A stretch of 64,000 bases of DNA from JBAXTE01 sp964653595 (GCA_964653595.1 CAZZHH010000001.1:1-64000); one strand, 5' to 3'; shown: positions 15,463 to 25,247, counted from the first letter of the stretch. Notes: a model not told the origin generated them from the letters alone. Numbers and translations are program-made.

Positions 15463-17277
15463 ATGCCAATCCGATTATTCAGACATTTTAGAGAGAAGGT
15501 AAGTATTGTTTTTTGGGATAATAGAACTTTTCTGTCAACCACTTTTTCTATTCTCAGTCTTTTTGTTTCAACCGTTGCGGTGTTAAGTGTAATCTTGTAT
15601 TATGGCTTTCCCACATCGAGTAATACCATCTATTGGTCTAGGGTAATCATTAAAATCAGCTTTGGATTTTATGTTTTAAAATACATTATTTTTATTTTAT
15701 TAAACTTTAAAATTCGCTCCTATATTCGTAAAACATGGTTTGAGGGACTTATTGTAATGGGGCTGTTAACGAATTTTATTTTCATCTATTTTTTCAATAT
15801 TCACGTAGTAGATATTATCTCAAACATTATCGGAGTGACTCATTTGGGTAGTTATTCTTTGATTTTCATTCAATTCTACTTTTTCATTTTTATGCTTATA
15901 GAGATTTCTAAAGCAGGGAAATTTTTATCTAGCTTGAGTTTGGGCCCATCTGCATTAATGTTATTATCTTTTATTCTGCTAATTTTTACAGGTTCTTTGT
16001 TGTTAATAATGCCCGAAATGACACAAAATGGGATTCGTTACATCGATGCATTATTCACTTCCACTAGTGCTTGTTGTGTTACCGGTCTCACTACAGTAGG
16101 CACCGTTTCCACTTTTACGCTCAAAGGAAAATTCATCATTATGTTATTGATCCAATTTGGGGGTATTAACATCATATCTTTTGCTACATTTTTTGCTACC
16201 TTCAGCAAAAGCTCCTCAGGGTTGAAGAACCAATCGATTCTCAAAGACATGTTGAATGTAGAGAAGCTATCAAGCACACGTTCCCTTTTAAGAGAAATCA
16301 TCTATTTTAGTATCGGAATTGAACTTATTGGGGCCATTTTAATCTATTTATATTGGACTCATGCGGACATGTATGCAAGTCAAGGTGAAACAATCTTTAG
16401 CTCTTTATTTCACAGTGTTTCAGCTTTTAATAACGCAGGTTTTTCGTTATGGACCAACAATGTATTTGACCATGTTGTGAAAGAGCAATATTTTGTTCAA
16501 CTCATTATCATGTTTCTGATTTTTTTTGGAGGACTCGGATTTATGGCCATGCAAGACATATTCGAGCCATCCAATATCAGGGCAAGGCGAAAATTCAAAT
16601 GGAAAAAGCTCAAACTCTCTACTAGAGTCGCATTATCTACCTCTTTAGCGTTAATTCTTATTGGAGCTGCTTTTTTCTTTCTTTTGGAATATAATAAATC
16701 CATTGGAGGAGAGAATTTTGCAGGAAAGGTGATGGCTTCCTTTTTTCAATCTGTATCCTCTCGTACCGCTGGATTTAATTCTGTAGATATGTCTCTCATT
16801 GGTCAGCCGATGTTAATAATTTTCATCATACTTATGTTTATTGGTGCATCCCCTGGTTCTACAGGAGGAGGTATCAAAACTACCACTTTTTACGTACTTT
16901 TCAAATCTGCTATGGCTACTCTCAGGGGAAGAAAACACATAGAGATTAACAAAAGCACGATCTCTTTTACTTATGTAGACCAAGCTTACACGATAGTTTT
17001 ATTTTCGATATCGTTAATATTTCTATCTACATTTTTTCTATCTATAACGGAAAGTGATGTTGATTTTTTAAATTTACTTTTCGAGGAGGTATCCGCTTTT
17101 GGCACAGTTGGGCTCTCTACGGGAATCACTCCCACATTGTCTGATGCTGGTAAAACCATAATCATTGTGAGTATGTATGTTGGAAGAGTTGGAACTTTAA
17201 CGCTTGGAGTTGCCATTGCGAAAAAAACACTCACTAACCGGTACAAATATTCACATGGAAATATCCTTATTGGATAG
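15463..17277 (+). CDS. trkH: TrkH/KtrB family K+ transporter
   Basis: 604 residues with multiple membrane segments. The repeated M1-P-M2 units and their selectivity-filter regions can be seen: TSACCVTGLTTV, SVSAFNNAGFSLW, SVSSRTAGFNSVD and EVSAFGTVGLSTGI. GGGIKTTTFYVL marks the intramembrane gating loop. It moves K+ (possibly with Na+) across the inner membrane under control of the adjacent RCK subunit. An extra N-terminal stretch of ~150 residues with four or so membrane helices lengthens it relative to KtrB. Its last 11 bases overlap the convergent nnr gene. Confidence 0.92.
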   Translation: MPIRLFRHFREKVSIVFWDNRTFLSTTFSILSLFVSTVAVLSVILYYGFPTSSNTIYWSRVIIKISFGFYVLKYIIFILLNFKIRSYIRKTWFEGLIVMGLLTNFIFIYFFNIHVVDIISNIIGVTHLGSYSLIFIQFYFFIFMLIEISKAGKFLSSLSLGPSALMLLSFILLIFTGSLLLIMPEMTQNGIRYIDALFTSTSACCVTGLTTVGTVSTFTLKGKFIIMLLIQFGGINIISFATFFATFSKSSSGLKNQSILKDMLNVEKLSSTRSLLREIIYFSIGIELIGAILIYLYWTHADMYASQGETIFSSLFHSVSAFNNAGFSLWTNNVFDHVVKEQYFVQLIIMFLIFFGGLGFMAMQDIFEPSNIRARRKFKWKKLKLSTRVALSTSLALILIGAAFFFLLEYNKSIGGENFAGKVMASFFQSVSSRTAGFNSVDMSLIGQPMLIIFIILMFIGASPGSTGGGIKTTTFYVLFKSAMATLRGRKHIEINKSTISFTYVDQAYTIVLFSISLIFLSTFFLSITESDVDFLNLLFEEVSAFGTVGLSTGITPTLSDAGKTIIIVSMYVGRVGTLTLGVAIAKKTLTNRYKYSHGNILIG

Positions 17278-18808
17278 AAATGGCAGTATTTAATTGAATT
17301 TTCTGAAAAGCACTTCCCAAATTATCAATGATATCAGAAGCTATCAGCGACTCCATCGATTGATTATTAGAAATAGCTATATCAGCCGATAAACCATGGA
17401 GATATACTCCAAGTATTGCTGCATTAATTGAAGAGTATCCTTGTGCTACTAATCCAACGATAATCCCCGTAAGCACATCTCCACTTCCAGCGGTAGCTAA
17501 TCCGGAATTACCTGAAGAGTTGAAAAACAAATCTCCTTCGGGAGTAGCTATGGCTGAATTTGGACCTTTTAAAACAACTACTACTTGGTATTTTACGGAA
17601 AAATCTTTCAATTTCTGCAAGCGCTCAAAACTATTTGATGAATAACCAGTTAGCCTTTCAAATTCTTTCAGATGTGGAGTTAATATGGAGTATGGTGGCA
17701 AAAAAGACAACCACGTCTTATTATCCGCTAAAATATTTATTGCGTCAGCATCCATTACAAATGGCTTTCGAAAGGATTGAATTATATTTTTCAAGCCAAT
17801 CGAAGTTTGTTCATTTTTTCCAATTCCACAGCCAACTCCTATTACATCCGCATAATCCATTATTTCAGGTGATAGAGAAGTAAAATAATGAGGATGATCA
17901 TCCAAATCGACCATCGCTTCTGGAACTGAAACTTGCATGGATGTATAGCCACATTGCGGAACGTGAACTTTTAGCAATCCTACCCCACTTCTCATACAAC
18001 TTTTTGCAGATAAAACAGCTGCACCCATCATTCCATAACTACCTATTACTAAGAGAGCCTTGCCAAAGTCGCCTTTATGAGAAATATTAGAACGTGGTTT
18101 TATAATTCTTTTGATCTGTTCTATGGTGGTATAAAAATGATTCACAGGTACATTCTGAACAAAATCTGGATGCAAAGATATTGGCACAATATCCCAATTT
18201 CCGATGTATTTATAATTTTCTAAGAAAAAAAATGACAACTTTGGGAACTCAATCGAAAAGGTATGGTTGGAATGAAAAACAATATCATCTTTATCATTTA
18301 ACCAATCTACAAAAAGTCCAGATGGTAAATCGATAGATAATTTAAGCGCATCAATCTGGTTTACTTTATTAATAAATGTAGCATATTCGCCAGAAAGGGG
18401 ACGTGCTAACCCAGAACCAAAAAGGGCATCAACTATAACAGGGCATTTATTAGAGTTAATCATTGAAAAATCGAAGAAAAACATCTCTTCTACCCTAATA
18501 TTCTTATTTTGTTTTACATGGGTTAGATTTGTAATATTATCATTTGTTCGATTGTTCTCTTTTGAATTTATTAAAACAACAATTTCAAATCCTTTTTCAC
18601 CTAAGAGACGCGCAATTACAAAACCATCGCCACCATTATTACCTGCACCACAGAGCACATAAACCGTTGATTCATGGTCAATTAACTCTACCAAACGATT
18701 GACTAGAGCTCTTCCAGCACGTTCCATCAATAATAGAGAAGAAACGGGTTCGTTCTCAATTGTAAACTTGTCTGCTTCTCTAATTTGATCCACATTTAGA
18801 ATTTTCAT
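17267..18808 (-). CDS. nnr: Bifunctional NAD(P)HX epimerase / ADP-dependent NAD(P)HX dehydratase
   Basis: 513 residues. The N-terminal YjeF domain (~1-215) carries GAGNNGGDG (54-62) and VDALFGSGL; the C-terminal ribokinase-like domain has LTPHLKEFERL, VVLKGPNS and NSGLATAGSGDVLTG. Together these repair hydrated NADH and NADPH: the first domain interconverts R and S forms, the second dehydrates the S form using ADP. It is cytoplasmic and is the last gene of the minus-strand cluster 22837-17267. Its 3' end overlaps trkH on the other strand by 11 bases. Confidence 0.93.
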   Translation of the reverse strand: MKILNVDQIREADKFTIENEPVSSLLLMERAGRALVNRLVELIDHESTVYVLCGAGNNGGDGFVIARLLGEKGFEIVVLINSKENNRTNDNITNLTHVKQNKNIRVEEMFFFDFSMINSNKCPVIVDALFGSGLARPLSGEYATFINKVNQIDALKLSIDLPSGLFVDWLNDKDDIVFHSNHTFSIEFPKLSFFFLENYKYIGNWDIVPISLHPDFVQNVPVNHFYTTIEQIKRIIKPRSNISHKGDFGKALLVIGSYGMMGAAVLSAKSCMRSGVGLLKVHVPQCGYTSMQVSVPEAMVDLDDHPHYFTSLSPEIMDYADVIGVGCGIGKNEQTSIGLKNIIQSFRKPFVMDADAINILADNKTWLSFLPPYSILTPHLKEFERLTGYSSNSFERLQKLKDFSVKYQVVVVLKGPNSAIATPEGDLFFNSSGNSGLATAGSGDVLTGIIVGLVAQGYSSINAAILGVYLHGLSADIAISNNQSMESLIASDIIDNLGSAFQKIQLNTAISIQ

Positions 18809-18864
18809 AATCGAACCATATTAAGTAAAAAAAACAAACACCTTATGAAAAACAGAACGATAAG

Positions 18865-19320
18865 TTATTCCCTTAATCGGTCGGCAGATTTCACCAATTT
18901 TTCGTCCTTTTGGATTGCTTTATTCGCTAACATTACAAAAGCAAGAGGCAAAACTCCAAAGAAAGAGAATATAGAATAATTAATTTGAATCTCCGATCCT
19001 ATCATTTTGGCAATAACAAACTCTGGATATACAAAAAACATTAGAGACAAGAAAATTAATATCAAGACAAACATTACTACGCATAATTTATTTTGTAAAG
19101 GTCTATTTTTAAACTTAAAAAGGGTAAAAAAAGAGACACCTACTATAATTACAGCCAACAATCCCAAATAGTAAGTAGGTATTGTTCCAAGTCCGGATGA
19201 ATCTTTGATAGACCAAACAGAATAGGTATAATCAGAAAATGTAGCAATCGGCAAAAAGAGCATTAAGCTATAAAAAAGAGCAATTAACAAGAGGTAAACA
19301 GATTGAATTCGTTGAATCAT
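18865..19320 (-). CDS. DUF4293 membrane protein
   Basis: 151 residues with four hydrophobic segments (about 7-27, 48-68, 76-98, 117-137). The opening MIQRIQSVYLLL is the hallmark of DUF4293, a small integral membrane family found in Bacteroidota. Function is unknown. It lies 29 bases after the LEA-type lipoprotein gene and 56 bases before nnr, so it is probably cotranscribed with them. Confidence 0.85.
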   Translation of the reverse strand: MIQRIQSVYLLLIALFYSLMLFLPIATFSDYTYSVWSIKDSSGLGTIPTYYLGLLAVIIVGVSFFTLFKFKNRPLQNKLCVVMFVLILIFLSLMFFVYPEFVIAKMIGSEIQINYSIFSFFGVLPLAFVMLANKAIQKDEKLVKSADRLRE

Positions 19321-19349
19321 AATATAAAAAAATTAGTTAGTGAATACAG

Positions 19350-19937
19350 TTATTTTGACACAAAAGAATTTTTAATAGCGATATAACCAGGGTATTGCAC
19401 AGGGATGGTTCCCACCATTATTGTTGGTCGTGCTTTTAAGGTAATACGAGTAGGAACGTTTCCTGCACCGGCTAAATTTAATCCAAAATTGAGCATCGCA
19501 TCTTTTGTTTTACCAGTTAAAACATTAAAAAGGTTAAAATCCATCATCATAGGGATGATAGTAATGCCACCATTTGGGTTGATTTCGAAACGTTTATTTA
19601 ATATTCCACGAGTCATCTCTATATTATCAATTTCCAAAATCCAATCGAGTGCTGTTAAGGAAGCTTTAGTAGGATTTGGATTTCGAGCATCTACGTTCAA
19701 GTTAAAACTCAAAGGCAAGTTTTTTGACACATAGGCAGTAGTTAATTTTGCAACCTCCAACAACCCAACTTGACTTAAATTTTGAATCTGTTGAACATTT
19801 ACTCCAGCCAACTGAATATTATCGACCGTACGAAGTTTAAAATCGCATTTAGTAAGACTTTGAAGTTCTTGCAACTGTTTACAGGAGACAAAAGCAATCA
19901 TTATTGCAATTGAAAGTCCAATCATTATACGTTTCAT
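19350..19937 (-). CDS. LEA type 2 family lipoprotein
   Basis: 195 residues. A lipoprotein signal ends in FVSC (Cys19). The mature part is one beta-sandwich of the LEA14/WHy type: LPLSFNLNVDARNPNP is the typical strand-turn with the conserved NPN, followed by strands around DWILEIDNIEMTRG and TRITLKARPT. Such proteins are small and non-enzymatic, and the role is unknown. It lies 19 bases downstream of ettA and shares its operon. Confidence 0.75.
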   Translation of the reverse strand: MKRIMIGLSIAIMIAFVSCKQLQELQSLTKCDFKLRTVDNIQLAGVNVQQIQNLSQVGLLEVAKLTTAYVSKNLPLSFNLNVDARNPNPTKASLTALDWILEIDNIEMTRGILNKRFEINPNGGITIIPMMMDFNLFNVLTGKTKDAMLNFGLNLAGAGNVPTRITLKARPTIMVGTIPVQYPGYIAIKNSFVSK

Positions 19938-19956
19938 AATTTAAAGTATTAAGTTA

Positions 19957-21636
19957 CTAATTTTTGATCAATTTTTTATATCTAATACGTTTTGGTCCTT
20001 CGTCGCCTAAACGTTTCTTTTTATTTTCTTCATAATCGCTATAAGAACCCTCAAAGAAGTAAACTTGAGAATCCCCTTCGAAAGCTAAAATATGGGTACA
20101 AACTCTGTCCAAGAACCATCTATCGTGAGATATGATAACTGCACAGCCTGCGAAATTATCCAGAGCTTCTTCTAAAGCACGAAGAGTATTGATATCAATA
20201 TCATTTGTAGGTTCATCGAGCAAAAGAACATTTGCTTCGGACTTGAGGGTAAGAGCCAATTGCAATCTATTTCTTTCCCCTCCAGATAACACACCCGCTT
20301 TTTTACTTTGATCGGTACCGCTAAAGTTAAATCTAGATATATAAGCTCGAGCATTTACTAACTTGCCTCCCAATTGGATTTGTTCCAACCCATCGGAGAT
20401 GATTTCATACACAGATTTATCGGGATCAATGCTCGTATGTTGTTGGTCGACGTAGGCCAATTTTACAGTTTCACCAGTTTCAAAAGTACCTGAATCGGGA
20501 TTTTCGAGTCCCATAATTAAACGGAAAAGGGTAGTTTTTCCAGCGCCATTAGGTCCAATGATTCCAACAATACCATTGGGTGGAAGCATAAACGAAAGGT
20601 TTTCGTATAAGAGTTTTTCGCCAAATGATTTAGAGATGTCGATTGCTTCAATTACTTTGTTTCCAAGACGAGGGCCATTGGGGATGAAAATTTCTAGTTT
20701 TTCCTCTTTCTCCTTCACATCTTGATTTAACAGCTTGTCGTATGCGTCGAGTCTTGATTTCGATTTTGCTTGTCGAGCTTTAGGAGCCATGCGCACCCAC
20801 TCCAATTCTCTTTCTAAGGTTTTTCTTCGTTTGCTCTCTTGTTTTTCTTCCATCTTCAAACGGGTAGTCTTTTGATCGAGCCAGGAAGAATAATTACCCT
20901 GCCATGGAATACCTTCACCACGGTCGAGTTCTAAAATCCAACCTGCAACATTGTCTAAGAAATATCTATCATGCGTTACAGCGATTACCGTCCCTTTATA
21001 TTGTTTTAAATGCATTTCGAGCCACTCTATGGATTCTGCATCTAAGTGGTTGGTTGGCTCATCGAGCAATAAAATATCAGGTTCTTTTAAGAGCAATCTG
21101 CACAAAGCAACTCGTCTTCGTTCACCTCCAGATAAATGTTTAACGAGTACATCTCCATCTGGACAGCGTAATGCATCCATGGCTCTTTCTAGTTTAGCAT
21201 CTAACTCCCATGCATCATGATGATCTATCAGCTCTGTAAGCTCCCCTTGACGGTTTATTAGCTTTGTCATTTCATCATCCGTTAGGGTATCCATAAAACG
21301 ATTGTTTACCGCTTCGTATTCATTTAAAATATCTACAACCTCTTGAACACCTTCCATAACAATCTCTTTTACAGTCTTGGTGTCGTCCAAAATTGGCTCT
21401 TGAGGCAAGTAACCAACACTATATCCGGGAGAAAAAACTACTTCTCCTTGAAACGACTTATCTTCGCCAGCAATAATTTTCAACAACGAAGATTTACCAG
21501 ATCCATTAAGACCGATTACGCCAATTTTAGCACCATAATAAAAAGAGAGGTAAATATTTTTTAAAACTTGCTTTGCAGGTGGAAACACTTTACTCACCTG
21601 AACCATTGAAAAGATTATCTTTTTATCGTCACTCAT
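19957..21636 (-). CDS. ettA: ABC-F translational throttle EttA
   Basis: 559 residues, matching E. coli EttA (555) in length and layout. Two ABC domains have intact Walker A (GLNGSGKSS 42-50; GPNGAGKTT), signatures (LSGGERRR; LSGGERNR) and Walker B (LLLDEPTNHLD; LLLDEPTNDID). The interdomain P-site tRNA-interaction region contains the basic LERELEWVRMAPKARQAKSKSR stretch. The protein binds the ribosomal E site and tunes entry into elongation with the ATP/ADP state. It lacks membrane segments. It follows the sigma-54 activator gene by 40 bases. Confidence 0.95.
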   Translation of the reverse strand: MSDDKKIIFSMVQVSKVFPPAKQVLKNIYLSFYYGAKIGVIGLNGSGKSSLLKIIAGEDKSFQGEVVFSPGYSVGYLPQEPILDDTKTVKEIVMEGVQEVVDILNEYEAVNNRFMDTLTDDEMTKLINRQGELTELIDHHDAWELDAKLERAMDALRCPDGDVLVKHLSGGERRRVALCRLLLKEPDILLLDEPTNHLDAESIEWLEMHLKQYKGTVIAVTHDRYFLDNVAGWILELDRGEGIPWQGNYSSWLDQKTTRLKMEEKQESKRRKTLERELEWVRMAPKARQAKSKSRLDAYDKLLNQDVKEKEEKLEIFIPNGPRLGNKVIEAIDISKSFGEKLLYENLSFMLPPNGIVGIIGPNGAGKTTLFRLIMGLENPDSGTFETGETVKLAYVDQQHTSIDPDKSVYEIISDGLEQIQLGGKLVNARAYISRFNFSGTDQSKKAGVLSGGERNRLQLALTLKSEANVLLLDEPTNDIDINTLRALEEALDNFAGCAVIISHDRWFLDRVCTHILAFEGDSQVYFFEGSYSDYEENKKKRLGDEGPKRIRYKKLIKN

Positions 21637-21676
21637 ATCTATTTCTATTATTTATATAAATTATTCAAAAAAAAAA

Positions 21677-22837
21677 TTATTTAAAAACACCAGCATATTT
21701 TAACACATCGCTACCTGTAATAGTTTTATCACATAAAATCATTAACCGTTCTACTACGTTACGAAGTTCTCTCACATTTCCTGTCCAGTTAATTTTTTGC
21801 AATTCTTGATAAGCTGATTCCTCGATAGTTGGGGCCAATTTGCCTTGATTTTTCGAGATTTCAGATAAGAAATGCTGAGTCAATAATGGAATGTCACTAA
21901 TTCGCTCGTTTAATGAAGGCACATGAATGAGGATAACACTTAATCGATGATATAAATCTTCCCGAAAATTTCTATTTACGATTTCCTCTTTTAAATTTTT
22001 ATTAGTTGCTGCTATTACTCTAACGTCGACAGAGATATCTTTTTCTCCACCTACTCTGGTGATTCTGCCTTCTTGAAGAGCTCTGAGTACTTTGGCTTGC
22101 GCCGACAAACTCATATCCCCTATTTCATCTAAGAAAAGAGTACCACCATCGGCGAGTTCGAAATTCCCTTTTTTCTGTTTTATAGCCGAAGTAAAAGAGC
22201 CTTTTTCATGTCCAAACAATTCACTTTCAATTAATTCAGAAGGGATAGCAGCACAGTTAACTTCAATAAATGGGGCATTTGAACGATTACTTTTTTCGTG
22301 AATACGGCGCGCTATCAACTCTTTTCCAGTACCATTCGAACCTGTAATTAAAACTTTTGCATCGGTGGGTGCAACTCGATCTACCATCTCTAAAATAGAA
22401 TTTATTGCTTCAGATTCACCTATGATATCATATTTGCTGCTTACTTTCTTTCTCAAAACCTTTGTCTCTTTTATCAACATCGACTTATCTAAGGCATTTC
22501 GAGTAGTAACTAAAATCCGGTTTAAGTCCAGAGGTTTCGAAAGGTAGTCAAAAGCCCCTTTTTTGATAGATTCAATTGCTGTATCAATGTTTCCATGTCC
22601 AGAAATCATAACAATTGGTGCATCTGTATAATCGACAGCTCTCTCCAAAAATTCGAGGCCATCCATTTCTGGCATTTTGATATCACAAAAAATAAGATCA
22701 AAACGATTATTTTTAATCATCTCCAATCCAATTAAGCCATCTTCTGCATCCAAGACTTCGTACTTTTCGTATTCCAGAACATCTTTCATTGTACGACGTA
22801 TCATGCGTTCATCGTCGATTATTAAGATTTTAGTCAT
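21677..22837 (-). CDS. NtrC-type sigma-54 response regulator lacking a DNA-binding domain
   Basis: 386 residues. A receiver domain with phospho-acceptor Asp52 (CDIKMPEMDG) is followed by an AAA+ domain with Walker A GSNGTGKE (~167-173) and Walker B TLFLDE (233-238). The sigma-54 contact loop reads GSFTSA (213-218) instead of GAFTGA. The protein ends ~20 residues after the RNVVERL helix, so the Fis-type helix-turn-helix usual at the C-terminus is absent. It would be expected to activate sigma-54 polymerase from solution or via another protein. No histidine kinase is adjacent. It heads the cluster running to nnr; a -7 box is at 22857-22864. Confidence 0.9.
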   Translation of the reverse strand: MTKILIIDDERMIRRTMKDVLEYEKYEVLDAEDGLIGLEMIKNNRFDLIFCDIKMPEMDGLEFLERAVDYTDAPIVMISGHGNIDTAIESIKKGAFDYLSKPLDLNRILVTTRNALDKSMLIKETKVLRKKVSSKYDIIGESEAINSILEMVDRVAPTDAKVLITGSNGTGKELIARRIHEKSNRSNAPFIEVNCAAIPSELIESELFGHEKGSFTSAIKQKKGNFELADGGTLFLDEIGDMSLSAQAKVLRALQEGRITRVGGEKDISVDVRVIAATNKNLKEEIVNRNFREDLYHRLSVILIHVPSLNERISDIPLLTQHFLSEISKNQGKLAPTIEESAYQELQKINWTGNVRELRNVVERLMILCDKTITGSDVLKYAGVFK

Positions 22838-22856
22838 ATTTATCTTTATTATACAA

Positions 22857-22864
22857 CAAAAATA
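22857..22864 (-). promoter_or_regulatory. -7 box TATTTTTG of the sigma-54 activator cluster
   Basis: TATTTTTG on the minus strand, 20 bases upstream of the ATG at 22837. Confidence 0.55.
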
Positions 22865-22969
22865 CGATATTTTTTTTTATTCTACTCCCCAACCCGAAAC
22901 AATCGATATAAATGTCCAAAAAATATATCAAACCTATGAATAAAGAGATGGAATAATAACTAATTTACA

Positions 22970-22999
22970 AAAAAAAAGACCCAATAAAAACTGGGTCTT
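22970..22999 (-). terminator. Rho-independent terminator after pfk
   Basis: On the minus strand AAGACCCA / TGGGTCTT with an 8-base loop is followed by T8-9. It lies ~55 bases beyond the phosphofructokinase stop and closes the operon that includes it. Confidence 0.9.
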
Positions 23000-23053
23000 A
23001 ATTCTAAAAACTTTTTCTGAAATCTATTTATAGATATTCCTAGGTGAATCAAT

Positions 23054-24289
23054 TTATTCAGGAATAACCATTGGAAATTGAGTATTGAACTCGATGGAAC
23101 GAGGTTTTCCAATCACTTGCGTTAAAAAATCAACATATACATCAGTAAACATAAATTTGTCTGAAGAGAAGTAAGCATTAGGAAGAGGCATATTTCCTAC
23201 ATCACCCATATCTATGGAGGTAGTATGAAACTCTTCCAATTCTTGGTAAGGAACAATTTCTCTAAGTACAGGCATTTGACCATAATCTTCGCGAAGGAGT
23301 AAATCCACCACTTTATCAGCAAGAGTAGAGGTTAAACGTCTATCATATTCACGACATTGACCTGAGCGAGGATAATATCCAGTAATTTGAGCACGAGCAT
23401 CGATGCCAGTATTTTTTGTAATTTCAGAAGCAATAACGCCACTTATGCCACCAAACCGAGGATGACCATATTCATCCAATTCAGAGCTAGCATATACCAT
23501 GTCGATAGTACCAGTTTCATCATTCCACCAGCGAACACCTTCTGATACAGCAATAATTAAAGATTTTTTGGGAGAACTTAAGTATTTCTCTTTTACAAAT
23601 TCAAAGAAGAATTCTTTACGTTCTTTGGTCATAACAACTTCTGGCACAAGAGCCACTTCGGCGCCACCAAAAATCGCACTTCCAGTCAACCAACCTGCGT
23701 CACGACCCATAATTTCAACCACCATAATACGAGAATGTGATTCGACAGTAGTTTTTAATCTTAAAATCAACTCCATCAACCCTTTTGCAGCGGAAGGAAA
23801 ACCTGGGCACATTACAGCTTCGTGATTAATTCCTTTATAAGAATGTATCGTTCTTGTTCTCAAATCATTATCAATAGTTTTAGGAAACCCGATAACCGGA
23901 ATTCCCTCTTGTTCGTACAATCTTTTAGCAGCTCCATTTGTATCATCACCACCGATGGTAACCAAAGTATCAATCTTATATCTGTGTAAATTATGGATAA
24001 TTTGAGGCACCCGATTTTCAGGATTTTTTTGAGAAGGGAATGGATTCGTTCTACTCGATTGAAGAGCAGTTCCACCGTATACACCATCGTAAGGTTGATT
24101 GGTTAAATCTACGATTTCTCCATCGCCCAAAAGACCTTTCCAGCCTTTTTTTATCCCATAAACACGAAACCCGAGCATAGAAGCACGATTACGAATACAC
24201 TCTATACTTGAGTTAATAGCCGGAGTATCTCCGCCACCAGATAAAATTGCCAGTGTTTTTCCTTTAAAAATTTTTTCTGTTTTTCTCAT
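23054..24289 (-). CDS. Phosphofructokinase, PPi-dependent type by active-site residues
   Basis: 411 residues from the ATG at 24289; an in-frame ATG at 24313 would overlap the upstream gene and adds eight residues unlike the family. Family motifs include LAILSGGGDTPAIN, GGDDT (113-117) and PKTIDND (136-142). In ATP-PFK the equivalent residues are Gly in GGDGS and PGTIDND; Asp and Lys at these places are the known markers of pyrophosphate-dependent enzymes, whose reaction (fructose 6-phosphate + PPi) is reversible. The enzyme is cytoplasmic glycolytic. It follows the 2-hydroxyacid dehydrogenase gene by 4 bases. Confidence 0.9.
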   Translation of the reverse strand: MRKTEKIFKGKTLAILSGGGDTPAINSSIECIRNRASMLGFRVYGIKKGWKGLLGDGEIVDLTNQPYDGVYGGTALQSSRTNPFPSQKNPENRVPQIIHNLHRYKIDTLVTIGGDDTNGAAKRLYEQEGIPVIGFPKTIDNDLRTRTIHSYKGINHEAVMCPGFPSAAKGLMELILRLKTTVESHSRIMVVEIMGRDAGWLTGSAIFGGAEVALVPEVVMTKERKEFFFEFVKEKYLSSPKKSLIIAVSEGVRWWNDETGTIDMVYASSELDEYGHPRFGGISGVIASEITKNTGIDARAQITGYYPRSGQCREYDRRLTSTLADKVVDLLLREDYGQMPVLREIVPYQELEEFHTTSIDMGDVGNMPLPNAYFSSDKFMFTDVYVDFLTQVIGKPRSIEFNTQFPMVIPE

Positions 24290-24293
24290 ATTT

Positions 24294-25241
24294 CTACTTA
24301 TTAAAAATTTCAATCACTTTATCAGCTATAATTGTGCTTAATTTTATATTTGATTCCAAAGTCCACCCTGCAATATGGGGTGTTAATATCACATTGGATG
24401 CGTTAGCCAGATAATTCATTCCATCAGTCCACAACTCTTGAGGTGCATTATTTAGCGAGACATCTTCGTATTCAATTACATCCAGAGCAGCGCCTAATAC
24501 TTTTTTTGACTTTAAACAGGCCACTAAATCATCTACATTTACAACTTTCCCTCGGGATGTATTCAACAAATATACAGATTTGTCAAAGTTATCCATATAA
24601 TTTTGATTAAAATAGTAGTGAGTTTCTTCATTGTATGGCACATGAAAACTTAGAATGTCTGCCAATTTGAATATTTCTTCTTCATTTACCTCTTTTACAT
24701 AAGCAGAAGAAAAACCAGATTTATATTTATCATAAGCTATCACATTGGCATTAAATCCAGATAATTTTTGTGCAAAAGCGCTTCCAGTATTCCCATATCC
24801 TATAATTGCGATGGTTTTATTTTCAAGTTCAAATCCCCTATTTTCCTCACGTTTCCAGAGTCCTTGTTTTACTTCATTGTTTGCCTTTACAATATGATTA
24901 CTCAATGCTAACAGTAATCCCAAAGTGTGTTCTCCAACTGCGTTTCTATTCCCTTCAGGTGAATTTAAACAAATAATACCTTTTAGTTGAGCATAATCTG
25001 TATCGATATTTTCCATCCCTGCTCCTACTCTACCAATAAATTTTAGCTGAGTGGCATGGTCTATCATGGTTTTGTCTATTATAAATCTGCTACGGATTAT
25101 CACTCCAAAATAGGAAGATATTTTGGACATTACCATTTCTTTAGGAGATTGATAATCTATATCAACCTCAAATCCGGAATCCAAAAATTTTTGCATTAAC
25201 AATGGATGAGTAGAATCAAGAAACAATATTTTTCGTTTCAT
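24294..25241 (-). CDS. D-2-hydroxyacid dehydrogenase (SerA-like)
   Basis: 315 residues, with the substrate lobe split around a central NAD-binding Rossmann domain (IIGYGNTG, 147-153). Catalytic elements are visible: Arg in NTSRGK, Glu in DVIEYED and His in TPHIAGW. RVGAGMENID and NRNAVGEHTLGLLLAL are typical of phosphoglycerate dehydrogenase relatives. It lacks the C-terminal ACT domain of long SerA. The substrate may be 3-phosphoglycerate or another 2-hydroxyacid; no serB/serC gene is adjacent. It sits 6 bases after the DUF4294 gene and 4 bases before pfk. Confidence 0.85.
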   Translation of the reverse strand: MKRKILFLDSTHPLLMQKFLDSGFEVDIDYQSPKEMVMSKISSYFGVIIRSRFIIDKTMIDHATQLKFIGRVGAGMENIDTDYAQLKGIICLNSPEGNRNAVGEHTLGLLLALSNHIVKANNEVKQGLWKREENRGFELENKTIAIIGYGNTGSAFAQKLSGFNANVIAYDKYKSGFSSAYVKEVNEEEIFKLADILSFHVPYNEETHYYFNQNYMDNFDKSVYLLNTSRGKVVNVDDLVACLKSKKVLGAALDVIEYEDVSLNNAPQELWTDGMNYLANASNVILTPHIAGWTLESNIKLSTIIADKVIEIFNK

Positions 25242-25247
25242 ATTGAA

